Of a stretch of DNA of 12,855 nucleotides, positions 7,789-12,855 are shown in pieces. The stretch spans positions 1-12,855 of the forward strand of contig JAURQA010000264.1 in NCBI GenBank assembly GCA_030836345.1. The letters are read 5' to 3'. Numbering within the stretch: position 1 is the stretch's first letter; every line of letters begins with the position of its first letter. Source of the stretch: Bacteroidota bacterium (lineage in GTDB: Bacteria > Bacteroidota > Bacteroidia > NS11-12g > UBA955). The position numbers and the translations under genes are program-made. A model generated the notes under the pieces. The model saw only the letters and a list, made by a program, of their open reading frames with translations. It was not told the origin of the DNA and did no database searches.

Positions 7789-8961
7789 TTATATTTCGCC
7801 AACAATCTCTTTGGCCGCTTGTTCCCAAGTATACTTATTCATCACTTCTTTATGAAAATTCTCTGCCATCGCTATGGCTGATTTTGGATTATCTACCATA
7901 TATGCCATTGCTTCAGCTAAAGAAGCCTCGTTCTCTTCGGTTAATAAACCATGTTCTCCTGATACCATTACATCTCGAAGTGGTGCTTGATTTGGGGCTA
8001 TAATTGCTTTACATGCAGCACCATATTCAAAAACCTTAACGGGACTCCCGTACCAATTCGTGCCTGGCATTACACAAACATCCATTTTATCGAGCTGCTG
8101 AATGATTTTATCATTGGGTATTTTACCAGTGAAGGTTACTTTATCGGCAATATTTATTTGAGTACTCAAACGAATCAATTGTTCTTTTTGGGCTCCATCT
8201 CCTACAATAATGAGTCTCGATTCTGGTTTAGACTCTTGCAGTTTTGCAAATGCACGTATCAAAAGTTCCACATTGTGATGTGGTAGTATAGAGCCTACAA
8301 AACCAAAGATTTTTAACTGCTCTCGATTTTCTAAGCGGTAAAACTTACCTGGTGTGATTCTGTTTGGGGCTAAACATACGATGTTCTCATTCACGCCATA
8401 GGTACTCTTTAAAAACTGTCGAAGTGCCGTGCTAACTACAAATATTTTGCTTGCCTGGCGGTATTTCCTTGTTTCTATTTTATTCGAAAAGAGGTGTAGA
8501 AAAGAAAGTCCTTCTAATCGAATCATTTCCTCTGGGAAAGGAGCATTTACTTCGAGAAAGTACTTAATTCCATGTTTTTTTGCCAGTTTAGCCCCGGAAC
8601 TTTGAAGTATTTCATTGCGCTCATAGATTAGATTGGGCTGATGCTCCAAAATAGCTTGCTCTAGCAAGTGCCCTGCATTTTTATCATGCTGCAATAACCT
8701 AAGATCTTTTAAACTAATCCAAATAAATCGGGGAATAAGTCTCTTTAGCACTCTTTTAAAGCCACTTTTCTGAGGGGCAGATATAGAGGAAGTGCTATGA
8801 CTGTTTTTCACTCTAATATCCCCCATATTCACTGAAATAACCTCATGACCTAAGTTTCTTATAGCTTGTATTGTTTCGCGCTGATGCGTGGCATAACCAA
8901 CCTCACCCAACGTATCATGGGTAGGGTGAGAAGAATAATATAAGATTTTAGATTTTGTCAA
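7789..8961 (-). CDS. Glycosyltransferase, GT-B fold (GT4-like)
   Basis: 390-residue predicted sugar transferase. The N-terminal strand ILYYSSHP (6-13) leads into EVGYATHQRETIQAIRNLGHEV, then IYERNEI (112-118) and a LEVNAP element (136-141). The donor domain has FGFVGSILPHHNVELLIRAF (219-238), LIIVGDGAQ (250-258), VTFTGKIP (275-282) and SPVKVFEYGAACKAIIAP (306-323). The usual EX7E first glutamate is replaced by the S-P-x-K-x-F-E-Y form (E312) found in one GT4 subgroup. The start is TTG, 8 nt after the upstream gene's stop; no ATG or GTG lies nearby in frame and the first internal Met (46) falls after the N-terminal strand-helix unit, so TTG is chosen. Last gene of the right-hand minus-strand operon; a hairpin terminator follows. 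Specificity unknown. Confidence 0.91.
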   Translation of the reverse strand: MTKSKILYYSSHPTHDTLGEVGYATHQRETIQAIRNLGHEVISVNMGDIRVKNSHSTSSISAPQKSGFKRVLKRLIPRFIWISLKDLRLLQHDKNAGHLLEQAILEHQPNLIYERNEILQSSGAKLAKKHGIKYFLEVNAPFPEEMIRLEGLSFLHLFSNKIETRKYRQASKIFVVSTALRQFLKSTYGVNENIVCLAPNRITPGKFYRLENREQLKIFGFVGSILPHHNVELLIRAFAKLQESKPESRLIIVGDGAQKEQLIRLSTQINIADKVTFTGKIPNDKIIQQLDKMDVCVMPGTNWYGSPVKVFEYGAACKAIIAPNQAPLRDVMVSGEHGLLTEENEASLAEAMAYMVDNPKSAIAMAENFHKEVMNKYTWEQAAKEIVGEI

Positions 8962-8969
8962 GGAAGAGC

Positions 8970-9950
8970 TTATGCTTTTACTGCTTCCAATATATCTGCC
9001 TTGGTATAGGCTTTATTGGGAATATTAATTTCTTCTCGGTGGTATACATCTGCTATGGCTTTACCTGCTATGGCTTCCTTAATATGCTTTCTGTAATATT
9101 TAGGGAATGCAGGATCTTTCACTCGATGAGCAAAGTAGCTCGGATCAAACAAATCGGTTCTTTGCAGAAATGCAAAAATCATCTGAGAGGCATAATCGTC
9201 TATTTCTGATCCTATTTCTGCCTTGGTTTTCGAGAAATACGCTTCTTCTTCTATTCTATAGAATTTTTTGTCTTTCACATACCACTGATAAGTGGCGGCT
9301 TCTGCAATTCCAAATGTAGATTCTAAACCAAAAGTTTGGATAAGCTTACGCAGGGGTGTTTTGAGGGCTTTTATAAAACTCACATTTCTTAATGTATCGG
9401 TACTTCTGACTTTATCAGGTGTCCACATTAAAAGGGTAGCAGATAAATCTTGGGGGGCAAAAACCACATGCGGTTCCCAAGCATCAACGGTGTGAGGGTT
9501 TTTATCTGCCTGTTTGAAATTCTCAGATATCCCCATATGAACTTGGTTTTTTTCTCCTGCCTCTGTTATTTCTTTATCGAAAAGAATGGTTTCGTAGCCG
9601 GTTCCAAAAAAGGCATAGGTGGTGAGTAAGTAATTGTTGTGGTGATGAATGCAGTGTGCGGCTAGGTGTTCTTTTTTACTTTCCAATGGGGGGAAAAGAT
9701 GAATCTTAATATTCAAAAAATCATTTTCAAAAATATACAGGAAAGGAATATTAAATCCGGACCATTTCTGCTTTAAGAAACCGGTATCATCAAAATTTCT
9801 CTTTACGACTTCCTGCATGAAATTTTTGTCCGTCGCCATTTTTTTTAAAACACTTCCAACCTTTGAATGAAATTCTTTTCGATCAGGAAAAGCTTGATGC
9901 AATTGTAAGATTTCTTTGATATGAGAGCTGTTTTCAATTTTAGGATTCAT
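8970..9950 (-). CDS. Unrecognised protein with histidine cluster; possible cupin-like metal site
   Basis: I cannot assign this 326-residue protein to a named family. It has no signal peptide or membrane segment and seems cytoplasmic and soluble. Visible elements: HCIHHHNN (99-106) followed by GTGYETILFDKE (116-127), then PHTVDAWEPHVVFAP (152-166) and SATLLMW (170-176). The order H-x2-HHH, a downstream glutamate (E120) and a later histidine (H153 or H161) in a beta-rich region resembles the two metal-binding motifs of cupins, particularly cysteine-dioxygenase-like ones; this is inference from pattern, not a family match. The C-terminal third is helical and charged. The ATG start lies inside the upstream glycosyltransferase gene (11-nt overlap) and the next gene starts 8 nt after its stop, so it is clearly co-expressed with glycosyltransferases and probably acts in making or modifying the glycan or its precursors. 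Confidence 0.8.
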   Translation of the reverse strand: MNPKIENSSHIKEILQLHQAFPDRKEFHSKVGSVLKKMATDKNFMQEVVKRNFDDTGFLKQKWSGFNIPFLYIFENDFLNIKIHLFPPLESKKEHLAAHCIHHHNNYLLTTYAFFGTGYETILFDKEITEAGEKNQVHMGISENFKQADKNPHTVDAWEPHVVFAPQDLSATLLMWTPDKVRSTDTLRNVSFIKALKTPLRKLIQTFGLESTFGIAEAATYQWYVKDKKFYRIEEEAYFSKTKAEIGSEIDDYASQMIFAFLQRTDLFDPSYFAHRVKDPAFPKYYRKHIKEAIAGKAIADVYHREEINIPNKAYTKADILEAVKA

Positions 9951-11196
9951 ATGATATTATTTTTAGTAGATTTTTCGTTAGTTGGTTCACCTCAAAGGGC
10001 TTTGTATCAAATTTAGTATTAAAACTTAGATCGTTACTTATGGCTTGAAGAATTACTTTCCTTAATTGTTCTTTTATTTTTCCCGGGCTCAAGGATATTC
10101 CAATGGAATTTTCTGTAATAAATTCACTGGTAATTCCAGGTTTTGCGAAGAGTAAAACTGGTTTTTCATTGCTCACATACTCATAAAACTTTGTACTAAA
10201 TGAGTAATTTGTGTCGTCTGCTAAAAACAACATACAGGCCTTGGCGTTGGCGATTTGTTGGGAGGCTTCTTTTAAGGAAATGAGGCCGTGGTGATGAATA
10301 GATGAAGTGTTTTCTATCCCTGCATTAAAATAGTCTGGTTTATGACCATAAAAATTAAACGCTACCTTTTTGAACCAGTCTGGATGCTCTGTTTCTAAAT
10401 CTGAAATAGCTTGTGTAAATTCATCAAATAAATGCCTTGCTTTCTGGTAAAATGTGCCAATAAAAGCAAAGGATATTGTATCTGCAGTGTTATTGGATGG
10501 AACTTTATCATCCACATCAAATCCATTTTTTAATACGTAAAATTTGTCTTTCTTGGCTTTGTGTGTGTGACTAAGGTAATCGTTTATCTCTTTTGAAACA
10601 GATATGACTTTATCGAAGGATTGAATGACTTCTCTTTCCAAATCAATTTCGTATTTTAGATTTTTTTTGCTGAGCGACTCAAAGCCAAAACTGGTCCTAT
10701 TGCTGGTCCATGGATCTCTATAGTCTGCTATAAATTGAACTTTTGGATAGTCTTTTTTTAGCTTACTCAGAAAATAAGCCCCTCTAAATGGGGGGATGCT
10801 ATATATCACCGTATCTAAGCCTTCTGCCAGCTTTTTACGCACTAAAGGAACCAAATCTTTTTCCCAGTATTTGCTAATATCGTAATAGTTCCCACGAGCC
10901 AGGTACTTTTCTCTCATAAAGGCCAATCTATATTTTATTTTGGCCCATATCGTTTCTGGATTGGAGGTAAGAATGAGTGGATAAGACCCCTTTATGTAGG
11001 TAATGCTATCTTTATAGGTCTCTATGTCTTTCGTCCAGTTGGATCCCTTTTCTAGCCTTTGGGAGGCAATTACTTGAAACGGAATCTCTTGCTTTTTAAG
11101 GTATTTAGCGAACTTGGCCCACCGTCTTCCGCCCACTCCTGCGTATGGCGGAAAGGTGAAGTTAATTATTAATATATGTGGCTTAATAGCTGTCAA
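9940..11196 (-). CDS. Glycosyltransferase, GT-B fold (GT4-like)
   Basis: 418-residue predicted glycosyltransferase. The N-terminus has ILIINFTFPPYAGVGGRRW (8-26), the acceptor-domain opening seen in many polysaccharide-locus GT4 enzymes, then YSIPPF (132-137), FIADYRDPW (155-163) and DKVISVSKEIN (195-205). The C-terminal domain has FAFIGTFYQKARHLFDEF (243-260), NFYGHKPDY (281-289) and FSTKFYEYVSNEKPVLLFA (333-351), where KFYEY takes the place of the classical second EX7E glutamate region. The start is TTG, three bases after the upstream TAA and in the same frame; the next Met is residue 94, after the conserved N-terminal motif, so TTG is the only reasonable start. The 3' end overlaps the following gene by 11 nt. 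Donor and acceptor unknown. Confidence 0.91.
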   Translation of the reverse strand: MTAIKPHILIINFTFPPYAGVGGRRWAKFAKYLKKQEIPFQVIASQRLEKGSNWTKDIETYKDSITYIKGSYPLILTSNPETIWAKIKYRLAFMREKYLARGNYYDISKYWEKDLVPLVRKKLAEGLDTVIYSIPPFRGAYFLSKLKKDYPKVQFIADYRDPWTSNRTSFGFESLSKKNLKYEIDLEREVIQSFDKVISVSKEINDYLSHTHKAKKDKFYVLKNGFDVDDKVPSNNTADTISFAFIGTFYQKARHLFDEFTQAISDLETEHPDWFKKVAFNFYGHKPDYFNAGIENTSSIHHHGLISLKEASQQIANAKACMLFLADDTNYSFSTKFYEYVSNEKPVLLFAKPGITSEFITENSIGISLSPGKIKEQLRKVILQAISNDLSFNTKFDTKPFEVNQLTKNLLKIISYES

Positions 11197-11199
11197 TGA

Positions 11200-12360
11200 T
11201 TAAGTGCTTATGCTTTTGTAAAATATCTGATAATTTTGCTTGGCATCAAAATTCATTTGCCAAAAGGCAAATACACCCTTTCTGTAATCTGGGTTTTTAA
11301 ATGCATGACTATTTTCATGAATGGTACTTGCAATTTCTTTGGGATTACTATCTCTGTCTATTAAAACACCTGTTACAGGGTTAACAATTTCACTGGTTCC
11401 GCCCACATCTGTTGCAATAATGGGAATGCCTGCAGAAATAGCCTCCATTATGCTTACTGGTAAACCCTCGGAGGAGGATGCATTGATAAAACAATCTATC
11501 TCTTGGCTATATATCTGTGAGATTTGTTGCTTGGTGCATTGCCTATGAAAAATGCAATTCACCTTGGTGGGTAATTCTTTTGCCTTGGTTTGCAAAAGTT
11601 CCATGTCTTGTCCATCGCCAATAATATGCCAGGTGATGGACTCAAAATCGAGATGTTTTGCCATCTCCATTAACAAATCTAAGCGCTTTATACTTCTTAA
11701 AATAGCACAGGTTGCAAAGGTAAATTCGCTCTTTTTAGTATTAACAATAGAGGGGCCAAAGCGATTTGTCCCGAGGTAGCTATGGCCTATTTTATGTGCA
11801 TATCTGGGGTGTTGATTTTTAAGGTATTTCTCACCGCTTTCTGATACTACAAAAAGCTCATCAATTAAAGCCAGTTTGTTTTGCTTGAAGAAAAGGAAAT
11901 TATATCTGGATTGTTCTTCATATACATCGAATCCATGGGCGCGAGAAATCCATTTAATATCAGGTCTAAACTCTTTTATAAAACTCGCAACAACAGCAAG
12001 TTCATCAAACCAGTAGGTATAAATCACCGCGCTTTGTGGAAGTTGAGATGCATAATACCGCGCAGCGGCAATTCGCTCTTTTACGAGGGCCACATTATAT
12101 CTAAACCGTTTTATAGTAAGTAAAAGCGGAGTAATAAAGAAATCACCCAGTACGTAGGAGATAGCTTCCCACTTATCGCTCTTTTTAGGAATACGTTTCC
12201 TATTTAAAGTATCTGACCGGTCAGATATAGTATCATATGGACAAAAGATTAAATGATAACCCTCCTCTTTTATCGCTTCTATTTCATCATATAAATAGGG
12301 CTCTCCTCCAGGCTCTGGAAAGGAATGGGTAAAAAGGAATATGGGATATTTAGGTTCCAT
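11200..12360 (-). CDS. Glycosyltransferase, GT4 family
   Basis: 386-residue glycosyltransferase with the clearest GT4 signature of the set. The N-terminal domain includes FLFTHSFPEPGGEPYLYDEI (8-27), IYTYWFDELAVVASF (113-127) and SRAHGFDVYEEQSR (139-152), a segment common in capsule and colanic/amylovoran-type transferases. The donor domain has CAILRSIKRLDLLMEMA (218-234), IIGDGQD (246-252), and the full EX7E motif EGLPVSIME (298-306) followed by AISAGIPIIATDVGGTSEIV (307-326), the most conserved stretch of the family. ATG start, 25 nt after the upstream stop; only 3 nt separate its stop from the next gene's TTG. It likely transfers a hexose or similar sugar from a nucleotide donor to the growing lipid-linked repeat; the exact sugar cannot be read from sequence. 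Confidence 0.95.
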   Translation of the reverse strand: MEPKYPIFLFTHSFPEPGGEPYLYDEIEAIKEEGYHLIFCPYDTISDRSDTLNRKRIPKKSDKWEAISYVLGDFFITPLLLTIKRFRYNVALVKERIAAARYYASQLPQSAVIYTYWFDELAVVASFIKEFRPDIKWISRAHGFDVYEEQSRYNFLFFKQNKLALIDELFVVSESGEKYLKNQHPRYAHKIGHSYLGTNRFGPSIVNTKKSEFTFATCAILRSIKRLDLLMEMAKHLDFESITWHIIGDGQDMELLQTKAKELPTKVNCIFHRQCTKQQISQIYSQEIDCFINASSSEGLPVSIMEAISAGIPIIATDVGGTSEIVNPVTGVLIDRDSNPKEIASTIHENSHAFKNPDYRKGVFAFWQMNFDAKQNYQIFYKSIST

Positions 12361-12385
12361 TAATTCTAAAACTCAAAACCATTTA

Positions 12386-12855
12386 TTAGGCATAGCTGTA
12401 TTCTTTTCTCATGATTTTCGAATGAAATTCATTGTCTGTGAGTGCCAGCTGTTCTTTTATTTTTAGATCTAAATCTTCATAATTTTTTGCCGCAACGGAA
12501 TCTAATAAGCTTGACTTTATGGGGAATCCTGGCATATTTGGGCAGTACATTATGCCGCGATATCCTGCAAAAAATCTATAATACATTACCCCAGAAAATA
12601 CGGTAACGGCACTGCTACACCTGTGAAACGTTTGCATTGAATGTTTTTCTATATCCTCGAATTCATACGCAATGCCGTCCCAAATATTCTTAAAATGAGC
12701 CTCGGTTAAATCCATATGCTTTTTTTCTAATGGGTGCAAAAAAACCCGAAGTTTAAATTGTGGATTTGCCTTAATAAAAGCTCCAATATTCTCCTCGCAC
12801 TCGGCCTCTGCGGAATAGGAGTCGTATGCATCGCTTACCAAATTATAGTTTAAAG
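12386..12855 (-). CDS. C-terminal part of an unidentified polysaccharide-locus protein
   Basis: The frame is open to the window edge (codons upstream of the TTG at 12841 encode L-N-Y-N with no stop), so this is the 3' portion, about 156 residues, of a longer gene starting beyond 12855. I do not recognise the family. From the TTG as residue 1, LRVFLHPLEKKH (31-42) and SSAVTVFSGVMYYRFFAGYRGIMY (76-99) look like a Rossmann-type strand-turn-helix resembling the C-terminal half of GT-B-like or glycerophosphotransferase-like capsule proteins, where a 'position-in-the-cell/donor' S-x-x-x-Y/E-helix precedes a short strand ending in tyrosine-proline. This is a weak structural guess. The stop is 25 nt before the next glycosyltransferase gene, consistent with one transcript. 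Translation starting at the TTG is possible but not favoured. Confidence 0.7.
   Translation of the reverse strand, partial: LNYNLVSDAYDSYSAEAECEENIGAFIKANPQFKLRVFLHPLEKKHMDLTEAHFKNIWDGIAYEFEDIEKHSMQTFHRCSSAVTVFSGVMYYRFFAGYRGIMYCPNMPGFPIKSSLLDSVAAKNYEDLDLKIKEQLALTDNEFHSKIMRKEYSYA

Noticed and set aside
7734..8286. Plus-strand open frames starting in the gap after the polymerase gene and running over the glycosyltransferase (7734-8003, 7987-8286).
   Set aside because: Most of their length is antisense to a clear glycosyltransferase gene; composition is low-complexity and no protein motif is visible.
1..12855. Defence system, prophage, transposon or CRISPR content.
   Set aside because: All genes have housekeeping or polysaccharide-type signatures or are single unknowns within those operons; no transposase, integrase, repeat array, tRNA or attachment-site pattern was found.

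Overview
The window reads as a piece of a Bacteroidota chromosome (low to moderate GC; protein motifs and weak Shine-Dalgarno signals typical of Flavobacteriales/Cytophagales-like bacteria; genus not determinable from this alone). It holds the edge of a cell-surface polysaccharide (O-antigen, capsule or exopolysaccharide) locus that abuts two housekeeping genes. It has 11 protein genes, two of them cut by the window ends. I see no RNA genes, insertion sequences, CRISPR arrays or long repeats, and no gene-free stretch over 300 bases.

Layout. (a) 1-1098, plus strand: ribosome-associated GTPase HflX, missing its first residues. (b) 6252 down to 1088, minus strand: a tightly packed set of glycosyltransferase, glutamine-hydrolysing asparagine synthetase-type amidotransferase, glycosyltransferase and PurK (purine biosynthesis), with junctions of a 4-nt gap, a 4-nt overlap and a 1-nt overlap. 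It looks like one operon ending in an essential-pathway gene; purK and hflX converge and overlap by 11 nt. (c) 6299-7651, plus strand: one multi-pass membrane protein of the O-antigen polymerase/ligase (Wzy/WaaL-like) type, divergent from (b) across only 46 nt. (d) 12855 down to 7789, minus strand: a second packed operon of a partial unknown gene, two GT-B glycosyltransferases, an unrecognised histidine-rich protein and a third glycosyltransferase, probably ended by a small hairpin with a U-run at 7745-7764.

How the genes fit together: five GT-B retaining-type glycosyltransferases would assemble a repeat unit on a lipid carrier, and the membrane polymerase would join units. The AsnB-like enzyme may supply asparagine or amidate a uronic-acid sugar. 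No initiating sugar-phosphate transferase, Wzx flippase, Wzz/Wza export gene or nucleotide-sugar pathway gene is seen here, so the locus must continue past 12855.

Main oddities: four of the five glycosyltransferase genes can only start at TTG (two have an in-frame stop directly before it); purK is translationally fused to a sugar operon; and the 326-residue protein at 8970-9950 has a histidine cluster and second-motif spacing reminiscent of cupin/cysteine-dioxygenase-like metal sites but is not a family I can name. I found no clear case of a wholly new multi-gene system; that protein is the best candidate for something undescribed.
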